Below are positions 31,990-38,909 of a stretch of DNA of 64,000 nucleotides, in pieces. Position 1 is the first letter of the stretch; the number at the start of each line of letters is the position of its first letter. Made by a program: the position numbers and the translations under genes. The notes under the pieces were generated by a model, which ran no database searches, was not told the DNA's origin, and worked only from the letters and a program-made list of their open reading frames with translations. Source of the DNA: HGM11501 sp045123995 (GTDB lineage: Bacteria > Bacillota > Clostridia > CAKSNL01 > HGM11501); the NCBI GenBank assembly GCA_045123995.1, contig JBGVKY010000026.1, forward strand, positions 1 to 64,000. The letters run 5' to 3'.

Positions 31990-33690
31990 ATGGTAAAAAA
32001 TAAAAAAATAGGATTTTTAGAGGGTGCAATAATTATTGCAGTTGCCAATATTTTGGTAAAAATAATAGGTGCTCTATTTAAAATTCCCCTTGATAATTAT
32101 GTGCTCCAGACAGACGGAATGGCACTTTATAACACTTCCTATACGATTTATAATCTGCTTTTTGTAATATCGACGGCAGGACTTCCTACGGCTATTTCAA
32201 AGCTCGTGGCTGAGTCTGATTCAAGAGGAGATTTTGACGGGTCAGATAAAATACTTAAAGTGTCTTTTATGCTTCTTTTATGTATAGGCACTTTAGGAAG
32301 TCTTGTTTTGGGTCTTGGAAGTAAATTCTTTTCTGCTCTTATCGGCTATCCTGATGCTTATCTTACCATGATAGTTATGAGCCCCAGCTTACTTTTTGTA
32401 GGCTGCATGAGTGCTTTCAGAGGATATTTCCAGGGACATGGGAACATGCTTCCTACAGCCATAAGCGAAGTTATAGAGGCCATATGTAAACTGTTTTTGG
32501 GTCTTTCGTTGGCTTACATGCTTCTGCCTAAAGGAAAGGAATATGCATCTGCCGGTGCTATTTCAGGTGTTACAGCAGGCGGACTTATAGGTATGATTTT
32601 CCTTTTCCTTTATTATCTTAAGGATAGGAAAAAACATAAAAAATCTGAAAAGTCGAAGATGTCTAACACAAAGGTCATTAAAAACATTGTGAAAATTGCA
32701 GTTCCCATTACTCTTGGAGTATCTGTTTTTACCTTAACTTCTTTTATTGATACCGCAATGGTAACAAGGCAGATGAAAGGTTATATATATAATTCCCAGG
32801 AGGCAGAGGAATCTATCCTTGGAAATCTTACAACGGAAAAAGCAGAAATCTTTTTATCTATTGAAGAAAACATGGAAGAAAACGAAGAGGAATTAAAAGC
32901 TAAGACAACCGAAAGAAAAGCCGCTTTTATCTATGGCTATCTTGTAAGGGCGATTACCCTTTTCAATATGCCTGCGGTTATAATTTCTGCCATTGCCACA
33001 AGCGTTGTACCCGCTATAGCCTCGGCAAATGCGGAAAAGGATTTTAAAAAGAGCAGAGGGGTTACAAAATCTGCACTTTTAATAGCTATTGTTCTGGCTC
33101 TGCCCTGTGCACTTGGCATGAGCTTTCTGGCAAAACCTATTTTAGCCTTTGTATATTCAGGGGATAGTAGCTTTTCGGTTCTTCTTAATATAATGGGAAT
33201 AGCCGTTGCTTTCCTTACACTGGTACAGATTGTAAATGCTCTTTTGCAGTCCTGGGGTAAGGTATGGGTACCTGTTACGAATATGCTTATCGGTGGAGCG
33301 GTTAAAATTTTAGTTAACCTTATTTTGGTTGGGAAGCCGGAAATAAATATTATGGGTGCGCCCATAGGGACACTTTTGTGTTATGTAACCGTTATGGTTC
33401 TTAATATAATTTCGCTGGTAAAGTACTCAAAGATAGAACTTTCGTTAAAGGACTATTTAGTAAAACCTGTATTATGCGCAGGGATAATGGGCATATTTAC
33501 TTTTGGAATATATGATTCCTTGAATCCATTTATGGATTTTCGTTTGGCAATGCTTTTGTCTGTGGGCGTTTCGGCTATTGTATATTTCGCTGCTATAATA
33601 TTTACAAAGACCCTGAAAAAGGATGAAATTATTTTACTTCCCAAAGGAGAAAAGATATTAGCTTTATTGGAAAGCCGAAAGCTTTTATAA
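31990..33690 (+). CDS. Polysaccharide/oligosaccharide flippase, SpoVB/MurJ-like
   Basis: The 566-residue MOP-superfamily transporter has about 14 transmembrane helices. The N-terminal GFLEGAIIIAVANILVKIIG and IYNLLFVISTAGLPTAISKLVAE are typical of SpoVB-like and MurJ-like lipid-linked oligosaccharide flippases. It may flip lipid II or a related precursor in vegetative or cortex synthesis. A charged cytosolic insertion (about residues 270-330) is longer than in SpoVB. ATG 31990 follows gaggtg; the frame is open for 31 codons upstream but that region has promoter-like sequence (TATAAT at 31945). It is followed by mazG after 12 nt. Confidence 0.87.
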   Translation: MVKNKKIGFLEGAIIIAVANILVKIIGALFKIPLDNYVLQTDGMALYNTSYTIYNLLFVISTAGLPTAISKLVAESDSRGDFDGSDKILKVSFMLLLCIGTLGSLVLGLGSKFFSALIGYPDAYLTMIVMSPSLLFVGCMSAFRGYFQGHGNMLPTAISEVIEAICKLFLGLSLAYMLLPKGKEYASAGAISGVTAGGLIGMIFLFLYYLKDRKKHKKSEKSKMSNTKVIKNIVKIAVPITLGVSVFTLTSFIDTAMVTRQMKGYIYNSQEAEESILGNLTTEKAEIFLSIEENMEENEEELKAKTTERKAAFIYGYLVRAITLFNMPAVIISAIATSVVPAIASANAEKDFKKSRGVTKSALLIAIVLALPCALGMSFLAKPILAFVYSGDSSFSVLLNIMGIAVAFLTLVQIVNALLQSWGKVWVPVTNMLIGGAVKILVNLILVGKPEINIMGAPIGTLLCYVTVMVLNIISLVKYSKIELSLKDYLVKPVLCAGIMGIFTFGIYDSLNPFMDFRLAMLLSVGVSAIVYFAAIIFTKTLKKDEIILLPKGEKILALLESRKLL

Positions 33691-33702
33691 AAGGAGAATA
33701 TA

Positions 33703-34467
33703 ATGAAAAAGAACGTGTACGAATTTGTGGAACTTATGAAAAAACTGCGTGCACCGGGCGGATGTCCCTGGGATAGGGAGCAGACTCATGAATCCATAAA
33801 AATGAACTTGCTTGAAGAGGCTTATGAAACCTTTGATGCCATAGAAGAAGGTAACGATGAAAAGACTATGGACGAGCTTGGAGATGTGCTGATGCAGGTG
33901 GTTTTTCATGCCATAATGGCAGAGGAAGAGGGAAAATATGACCTTGATGATGTGGCAGGAAATGTCTATGAAAAGATGGTAAGGCGTCATCCCCATGTTT
34001 TTGGCGAAATAACACTTGACAAAAGCAGTGAAGTTCTGGTAAAATGGGAGAGTATAAAGAAAACTGAAAAGGGCTTTACATCCTATACTGACAGCCTTAA
34101 AGATGTGGTTAAATCACTTCCTGCATTAACAAGAGCGGAGAAAATTCAAAAGAGGGCTAAAAAGGCAGGATTCGACTGGGAAAAGGCAGAGGATATAATT
34201 CCGAAAATTAAAGAAGAACTTTCAGAGGTTGAGGCATCCTTAAATGGAGACGGAAATGTTAAAGAAGAAATCGGAGATTTACTTTTTTCTGTTGTGAATT
34301 TAGCCAGAAAGCTTTCTATAGACCCGGAAGAAGCTTTGATTGATTCTAATAAAAAGTTTATTTCCCGCTTCGAAAAAATGGAGTCTTTAGCTCCGGAAAA
34401 CGAGGATTTTGCCTCACTTGGCATGGAAATAAAGGACGAACTTTGGGAAAAAGCGAAAAAAATATAA
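33703..34467 (+). CDS. mazG: Nucleoside triphosphate pyrophosphohydrolase MazG
   Basis: The 254-residue protein has two MazG all-alpha repeats (about 5-110 and 135-240). The first holds CPWDREQTHESI and the EExxE...ExxD metal-binding pattern (LLEEAYETFDAIE, ELGDVLMQV); the second holds EEIGDLLFSVVNLAR. It hydrolyses NTPs, including damaged nucleotides, to NMP and pyrophosphate. It lies 12 nt after the flippase, the same transcription unit. Confidence 0.95.
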   Translation: MKKNVYEFVELMKKLRAPGGCPWDREQTHESIKMNLLEEAYETFDAIEEGNDEKTMDELGDVLMQVVFHAIMAEEEGKYDLDDVAGNVYEKMVRRHPHVFGEITLDKSSEVLVKWESIKKTEKGFTSYTDSLKDVVKSLPALTRAEKIQKRAKKAGFDWEKAEDIIPKIKEELSEVEASLNGDGNVKEEIGDLLFSVVNLARKLSIDPEEALIDSNKKFISRFEKMESLAPENEDFASLGMEIKDELWEKAKKI

Positions 34468-34555
34468 AAAAGCAGGAAAAAAACGTTAAAAATAAAGGAA
34501 TTTCGCCTTTGGCGGCGAATTACTTATATTAAAAATATTTAAGGAGGAAAAACAA

Positions 34556-34828
34556 ATGAACAAGACAGAACTTGTAATGGCAATGGTTGAAAAGACAGGA
34601 CTTTCTAAGAAGGACACAGAGAAGGCACTTGCAGCTTTCACAGACGTAGTAGCAGAAACACTTAAGAAGGGTGACAAGATTGCACTTGTTGGCTTTGGTA
34701 CATTTGAGGCAAGAAAGCGCGCAGCTCGTGTAGGTAAGAATCCTCAGACAGGCGCAGAAGTTAAGATTCCTGCAACAACAGTTCCTGCTTTTAAGGCTGG
34801 TAAGGCTCTTAAAGACATCGTAAAATAA
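34556..34828 (+). CDS. hup: HU-family DNA-binding protein
   Basis: The 90-residue nucleoid protein starts MNKTELV, has the dimerisation helices and the IHF/HU signature VGFGTFEARKRAARVGKNPQTG (residues about 44-65, quoted here in part) with the beta-arm KIPATTVPAFKAGKAL. It bends DNA nonspecifically. Codons favour AAG and GCA, consistent with high expression, and the SD is a full aaggagg. It is monocistronic with a perfect terminator. An imperfect hairpin (AATTTCGCC...GGCGAATT) lies in its upstream region. Confidence 0.97.
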   Translation: MNKTELVMAMVEKTGLSKKDTEKALAAFTDVVAETLKKGDKIALVGFGTFEARKRAARVGKNPQTGAEVKIPATTVPAFKAGKALKDIVK

Positions 34829-34837
34829 GTTGTCATT

Positions 34838-34870
34838 AAAATCGTCTGCCCAAGGCAGACGATTTTTTTT
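34838..34870 (+). terminator. Terminator of hup
   Basis: A perfect 13-bp stem (34838-34850 with 34854-34866), CAA loop, then T-run. Confidence 0.93.
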
Positions 34871-34885
34871 GAGAAAGGAACTATT

Positions 34886-35125
34886 ATGAGACTTGATAAA
34901 TATCTTAAAGTATCCAGAATTATAAAAAGAAGAACAGTAGGTAAGGAGGCCTGCGAGGGTAACAGAGTTACCTTGAATGGTAGAGTTGCAAAACCCGGTG
35001 CAGATGTTAAAGTCGGAGATATACTAGAAATTACTTTCGGCGAAAAGGTGGTTAAGGTCGAAATCCTTAATGTAGCTGAAACTGTAAGAAAAGAAAATGC
35101 GGCAGATATGTATAGGGTGCTTTGA
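34886..35125 (+). CDS. rqcP: S4-domain RNA-binding protein RqcP
   Basis: The 79-residue protein is a single S4 domain (MRLDKYLKVSRIIKRRT, then GRVAKPGADVKVGD), related to Hsp15 and B. subtilis YabO/RqcP. RqcP works with RqcH in adding alanine tails to nascent chains on stalled 50S subunits. It sits directly after hup, a common clostridial gene order next to mazG and hup. Assignment to RqcP rather than another S4 paralogue rests on length and neighbourhood. Confidence 0.87.
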   Translation: MRLDKYLKVSRIIKRRTVGKEACEGNRVTLNGRVAKPGADVKVGDILEITFGEKVVKVEILNVAETVRKENAADMYRVL

Positions 35126-35193
35126 TTTCCTTTATATAACATTGACTAAAGTTATTAAAATATGATAAACTCTTTTTAGAAAGGAGCGTATCT

Positions 35194-36852
35194 ATGAAAA
35201 AACTACTTTGTATTATACTTTCATTTGTAATGGCGTTTGGAGTTATGAGTTCTATGGGAAAAGGAGCAGAGCTTTCCGGGACGGGAACAAAAGAAGACCC
35301 CTATTTAATTGAAGATGTAAATGACCTTTTTCTTTTAAGCCAGAATGTATATGATGGTGAAAGCTATAAGGGTAAATATTTTCTCCTTAAAGAGGATATT
35401 TCCTTAAATGAAACAGAAGATTTTAATTTCTGGGGTATAAGAGCACCTCAGAATATATGGAAACCTATCGGTGGACCGAATTATGAATTTAGCGGTATTT
35501 TTGACGGTGGAGGCCATGAAATTTCAGGTATTTATGTTAATTATGAAAAAAACTTTGCAGGACTTTTCGGCTATGTTTATGATGGCGAAATTAGAAATTT
35601 GAAAATAACTAAAAGCTTTGTAAAGGGAAAAGACAATACTGGACTTCTTTCAGGCAGTCTGATAAATTCAAAAGTTTCAGGCGTTGAAGTATCGGGAATT
35701 GCATTGGGCGAAAACAATGTGGGTTCCCTTACAGGTAACTTATATAAAAGCTCTCTTTCTATGATAAAGAGTGATGCTGATATAGAGGGTAGCTATTATA
35801 CCGGTGGAATAGCAGGTAAAACCTTTGATTCCACAGTTGATTCAGTGGTTTTTAACGGCTATATAAAGGGAGAAAAGGCAGTCGGCGGAATCCTGGGAAA
35901 CAGCGAAAAAACAGAAGTTAAGAATACCTATGAAACTTCTTCTGTTATTGGAGATGAATTTGTCGGTGGAATTTCGGGGCATAATGATGAAGAAAGTAAA
36001 ATTTTTGCATCCTATTCTCTCGGGGATATAAAAGGAGTTATGGCGGTTGGCGGAATTGCCGGCTTAAACTACGGAATTATCGAATCCTGCTATACAAAAA
36101 GTCGTGTAGAGGGCGAAGTGAGTGGTGCTGTTACAGGTATCAATTTTCCCCTTTCTGAGGAAGATTACAGAGAACAGGGCGAAATCATAAATGCATATTA
36201 CGCCTCTGATAGGACGGAGAATGCGGTAGGCTACACCGAGGACACAGAGGAGCTTGATATAGTTGACTTAAAGGGTGCGAAATTAACTCAAAGCTATATT
36301 TCTTCTTTCATTTTCGAGGGTGAATATATTTCAGAAGAAGACAGATTGAAAAATCCACAGAATGTCTGGGTTTTCTCCGGAGAAAAAGGTCCCAAACTGT
36401 TTTTTGAAAATGAGCTTATATTTGAAAACACGGAAGAAAGCCCGGGAGAACCCGGAGAAAAAATAGGGGAAATAGTATCTACGGATATAAGAGCATATAT
36501 TAACGGAAGCGAAATTAAAGCCTATAATATTGGAGGAAAAATGGCAATAGCCTTAAAGGATTTAAGGGAATTTGGTTTTACCGTATCGTTTGAAGATGAA
36601 AAACGAGAGGTCTGTGTAAGCTATGCCGGTGGAGAAATAAATTCTTCTTACGTTTACGAAGAGAACAATCTTCCCGTAGGAACGTATCTTAAAGATATAC
36701 TGTCCACAGATATAAAGGCTTATATAAAAGGGAACGAGACGGAGTCTTTTAATGCAGACGGATATACACATGTATATTTCAGAAGTCTTTCTTCCTTTGG
36801 AGAAATTTCTTTTGATGAAAAAGAAAGACGAGCGGAACTTTTAATTAAATAA
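35194..36852 (+). CDS. Secreted GLUG-repeat protein
   Basis: The 552-residue protein has a signal peptide (about 1-24, hydrophobic core ending near GKGAE) and a region starting GTGTKEDPYLIEDVNDL, the typical beta-helix entry. At least six GLUG-type repeats follow (pattern VGG-I-G or AGLFG with a following strand, about residues 115-310). The C-terminal part (about 415-552) contains two similar halves beginning STDIRAYINGSE and STDIKAYIKGNE, resembling copper-amine-oxidase-N-like modules. It is presumably cell-surface or exported. Function is unknown; GLUG proteins are often adhesins or glycan-associated. No LPXTG motif is present. Confidence 0.82.
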   Translation: MKKLLCIILSFVMAFGVMSSMGKGAELSGTGTKEDPYLIEDVNDLFLLSQNVYDGESYKGKYFLLKEDISLNETEDFNFWGIRAPQNIWKPIGGPNYEFSGIFDGGGHEISGIYVNYEKNFAGLFGYVYDGEIRNLKITKSFVKGKDNTGLLSGSLINSKVSGVEVSGIALGENNVGSLTGNLYKSSLSMIKSDADIEGSYYTGGIAGKTFDSTVDSVVFNGYIKGEKAVGGILGNSEKTEVKNTYETSSVIGDEFVGGISGHNDEESKIFASYSLGDIKGVMAVGGIAGLNYGIIESCYTKSRVEGEVSGAVTGINFPLSEEDYREQGEIINAYYASDRTENAVGYTEDTEELDIVDLKGAKLTQSYISSFIFEGEYISEEDRLKNPQNVWVFSGEKGPKLFFENELIFENTEESPGEPGEKIGEIVSTDIRAYINGSEIKAYNIGGKMAIALKDLREFGFTVSFEDEKREVCVSYAGGEINSSYVYEENNLPVGTYLKDILSTDIKAYIKGNETESFNADGYTHVYFRSLSSFGEISFDEKERRAELLIK

Positions 36853-36853
36853 T

Positions 36854-36883
36854 AAAAAGAACACCCGATTGGATGTTCTTTTT
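36854..36883. terminator. Terminator of the GLUG gene (copy 1 of a duplicated block)
   Basis: AAAAAGAACA pairs with TGTTCTTTTT, with partial inner pairing. It is followed by a remnant of a tRNA-Ser 3' end. The block 36854-36906 is near-identical to 36992-37044. Confidence 0.82.
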
Positions 36884-36885
36884 AT

Positions 36886-36906
36886 GGCGGACTTAAGAGG
36901 GATTCG
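36886..36906 (-). pseudogene. Remnant of a tRNA-Ser 3' end
   Basis: Plus-strand ggcggactTaagagggattcg matches the 3' acceptor and T-arm of the tRNA-Ser(GGA) at 37024 in order and spacing, but the rest of the tRNA is missing and a hairpin-rich repeat follows. It looks like the product of a duplication of the tRNA 3' end plus its terminator. Confidence 0.55.
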
Positions 36907-36957
36907 CTTTTCTGCGGAAAAGCCATCCGGTGGCTCTGACAGTCCACCGGACTGTCA
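36906..36957. repeat. REP/BIME-like hairpin cluster
   Basis: Three inverted repeats are packed in 52 bp: GCTTTTC...GAAAAGC (36906-36923), TCCGGTGG...CCACCGGA (36926-36951) and TGACAGTCC-ACC-GGACTGTCA (36937-36957). The last two share bases and so form alternative structures. GC content is higher than in the flanks. The sequence resembles an intergenic repetitive palindrome. Confidence 0.6.
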
Positions 36958-36991
36958 TTCACTACCACCGGTTCGAATCCTTCATCAAACT

Positions 36992-37021
36992 AAAAAAAGA
37001 ACACCCGTCTGGATGTTCTTT
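36992..37021 (-). terminator. Terminator of tRNA-Ser(GGA) (copy 2 of the duplicated block)
   Basis: AAAAAAGAACA pairs with TGTTCTTTTTT around CCCGTCTGGA. It is the second copy of the block at 36854 and lies 2 nt past the tRNA CCA end on the minus strand. Confidence 0.8.
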
Positions 37022-37023
37022 TT

Positions 37024-37115
37024 TGGCGGACAGAGAGGGATTCGAACCCTCGAACGGGTATTAGCCGTTACACGATTTCCAGTCGTGCGCCTTAGACCAG
37101 CTCAGCCATCTGTCC
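37024..37115 (-). tRNA. tRNA-Ser(GGA)
   Basis: 92 nt on the minus strand, with the 3' CCA encoded. The acceptor GGACAGA pairs fully with TCTGTCC, the D arm is GGCTGAGCTGGTCTAAGGC-like, the anticodon loop CTGGAAA gives anticodon GGA, and there is a long variable arm (AACGGCTAATACCCGTT) and an intact T arm. All stems are canonical. It has its own consensus promoter and terminator. Confidence 0.96.
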
Positions 37116-37126
37116 ACAACGAGATA

Positions 37127-37155
37127 ATTATAACTCATTAAAAGCTTTTTGTCAA
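37127..37155 (-). promoter_or_regulatory. Promoter of tRNA-Ser(GGA)
   Basis: On the minus strand TTGACA (37155-37150), 17-nt spacer, TATAAT (37132-37127). A perfect consensus 12 bp from the tRNA 5' end. Confidence 0.92.
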
Positions 37156-37181
37156 GAGTTTTTTGAATAAAATACGGACAA

Positions 37182-37221
37182 AAAGAAATCACAAAGCTTT
37201 TAAAGAAATCACAGAGTTTTT
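37182..37221 (+). promoter_or_regulatory. Tandem 20-bp direct repeat upstream of glnA
   Basis: Two head-to-tail copies (37182-37201 and 37202-37221) share 18 of 20 bases; the core is AAAGAAATCACA. They end 4 bp before the -35 box. Repeats about two helical turns apart just upstream of a promoter suggest a regulator binding site. It does not match the TGTNAN7TNACA box known for Bacillus GlnR. Confidence 0.6.
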
Positions 37222-37225
37222 AATG

Positions 37226-37254
37226 TTTACTTTTATATTTTTGTGTGGTATAAT
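37226..37254 (+). promoter_or_regulatory. Promoter of glnA
   Basis: TTTACT (37226-37231), 17-nt spacer, TATAAT (37249-37254). Confidence 0.82.
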
Positions 37255-37273
37255 ATTCCCGAGGTGATAAAAT

Positions 37274-38698
37274 ATGTCAAAGACAGTTAAGGATATAATA
37301 AACTTGATAAAAGAAAAAGACATAAAAATGGTAGACTTTAAAATGGTGGATATAAACGGACAGTTTCGCCATGTAACAATTCCTGCAGGTAATTTTTCTG
37401 AAGAAACTATGAAAAACGGAATTGGTTTTGATGCTTCAAACTACGGCTATGCCATGGTAGAAAAAAGTGATATGGTCTTTATTCCTGACCCTGAAACTGC
37501 AATAATTGACCCTTTCTGCGAAATTCCGACTCTTTCCATGACGGGTAATGCCATGATAATTGACAATCCTGAAAACCGTCCTTTGGCACACTATCCCAGA
37601 AATATAGTTCTTGCGGCAGAAAAATATATGAAGGATTTGGGCATTGCCGACACCATGATGATTTTGCCTGAATTTGAGTTCTATCTTTTTGACAATGTCA
37701 CATGGGAAGTATCTCCCCAGAAAATCGGTGTTTCATTAGATGCCAGACAGGCCCATTGGAACAGCGATTATGAGGGAAGAGGCGTAATTGTGGACAAGCA
37801 GAAAAACTACCACGTTGCAAAGCCCTTTGACGTTTCCTATGAAGCAAGAAGCGAAATGTGTATGCTCATCGAAGAAGCAGGAATCAAGCTTAATTACCAT
37901 CATCCTGAGGTGGGCGCTGCAGGTCAGTTTGAAATCGAGCCCGCTCTTGGGAAAATGTCCGAAATGGCAGATGCTACCATGATGATAAAATATATCATTC
38001 ATAATACGGCCTTAAAGTATGGTCTTTCCGCAACATTTATGCCTAAGCCTGTGGCAGGTGAGGCAGGAAACGGAATGCACGTTCACATGCTTTTATTAAA
38101 AGATGGTAAGCCTGTATTTTCAGATGATAACGGCTATTCCAATTTAAGCCGTGAAGCTCATTATTTCATGGGAGGACTATTAAAGCATATTGCATCACTC
38201 TGTGCAATTACAAACCCCTCCACCAATTCCTTTAAGAGATTGGTACCGGGCTTTGAAGCTCCTGTTACTGTGGGCTATGCCACATCCAACAGAAGTGCTG
38301 TTATAAGAATTCCTGCCTATGCAAAGAGTCCCGAATTAAGACGTTTTGAGCTTAGAAATCCCGATGCTACCTGCAATCCCTATTTCTGCTATGCTGCAAT
38401 TTTGATGGCAGGTCTTGACGGTATAAAGAATAAAATCGACCCTGAAAAAGAAGGTTGGGGTCCATATGACTTTAATCTTTATAAATTGAGTGATGAAGAA
38501 AAGGCGAAGCTTTCTCATCTTCCTACATCCCTTCACGAAGCTCTTGATGCTCTGGAAAAGGATTATGCCTATCTTCTAGAGGGTGGAGTATTCCCGGAAG
38601 AAATGATAAAATCATTCATTGCTAAAAAAAGGGAAGAGTGCAGAGAGATGGCTGCAATTCCTCATCCCGCAGAATTTTCCAAATACTATAATCTTTAA
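37274..38698 (+). CDS. glnA: Type I glutamine synthetase
   Basis: The 474-residue enzyme makes glutamine from glutamate, ammonia and ATP and forms dodecamers. Visible motifs are the N-terminal FKMVDINGQFRH (beta-grasp domain), LPEFEFYLFD, GQFEIEPA (metal and glutamate site), NGMHVHMLL, NPSTNSFKRLVPG and RIPAYAK. It keeps an NLYKL tyrosine at the position used for adenylylation in GSI-beta enzymes, but no adenylyltransferase gene is in view. It is monocistronic behind a tandem repeat, so nitrogen-responsive control is likely. Ammonia assimilation here is relevant to the ammonia-only NadE predicted above. Confidence 0.96.
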   Translation: MSKTVKDIINLIKEKDIKMVDFKMVDINGQFRHVTIPAGNFSEETMKNGIGFDASNYGYAMVEKSDMVFIPDPETAIIDPFCEIPTLSMTGNAMIIDNPENRPLAHYPRNIVLAAEKYMKDLGIADTMMILPEFEFYLFDNVTWEVSPQKIGVSLDARQAHWNSDYEGRGVIVDKQKNYHVAKPFDVSYEARSEMCMLIEEAGIKLNYHHPEVGAAGQFEIEPALGKMSEMADATMMIKYIIHNTALKYGLSATFMPKPVAGEAGNGMHVHMLLLKDGKPVFSDDNGYSNLSREAHYFMGGLLKHIASLCAITNPSTNSFKRLVPGFEAPVTVGYATSNRSAVIRIPAYAKSPELRRFELRNPDATCNPYFCYAAILMAGLDGIKNKIDPEKEGWGPYDFNLYKLSDEEKAKLSHLPTSLHEALDALEKDYAYLLEGGVFPEEMIKSFIAKKREECREMAAIPHPAEFSKYYNL

Positions 38699-38701
38699 TA
38701 C

Positions 38702-38737
38702 AAAAACAAAAGCTGTCGAAAGATAGCTTTTGTTTTT
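38702..38737 (+). terminator. Terminator of glnA
   Basis: A perfect 13-bp stem (38702-38714 with 38725-38737) ending in GTTTTT. Confidence 0.9.
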
Positions 38738-38766
38738 ATTTGCAAAGCGTAATTTACAAAAAAAGC

Positions 38767-38795
38767 TTGACAAACGGTAAAAAAAAGAGTAAAGT
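38767..38795 (+). promoter_or_regulatory. Promoter of the HTH-GlmM / acyltransferase / nagB unit
   Basis: TTGACA (38767-38772), 17-nt spacer, TAAAGT (38790-38795). The leader of about 110 nt contains a perfect small hairpin, AGCAAC-caaaa-GTTGCT (38815-38831), which may be an operator or mRNA structure. Confidence 0.7.
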
Positions 38796-38909
38796 ATATA
38801 AAGATATGATAAAAAGCAACCAAAAGTTGCTGTGAAATTAATTTTAGTTGGTCGAAAAAGTATAATAAATCAGATATCATATAATATAATTAAAAAAGGG
38901 TGATTTTTT

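Noticed and set aside
34468..34555. Sigma-A promoter for hup
   Set aside because: A TATATT (34525-34530) exists but no -35 box at proper spacing was found. A promoter must be there or upstream, but I cannot place it.
36869..37141. 90-codon frame over the tRNA-Ser(GGA) region
   Set aside because: It runs through a terminator, a REP-like repeat and a tRNA in antisense; not coding.
37182..37221. CRISPR-like repeat
   Set aside because: Only two copies with no spacer between them; a tandem operator-like repeat fits better. No CRISPR array or cas gene is present in the window.
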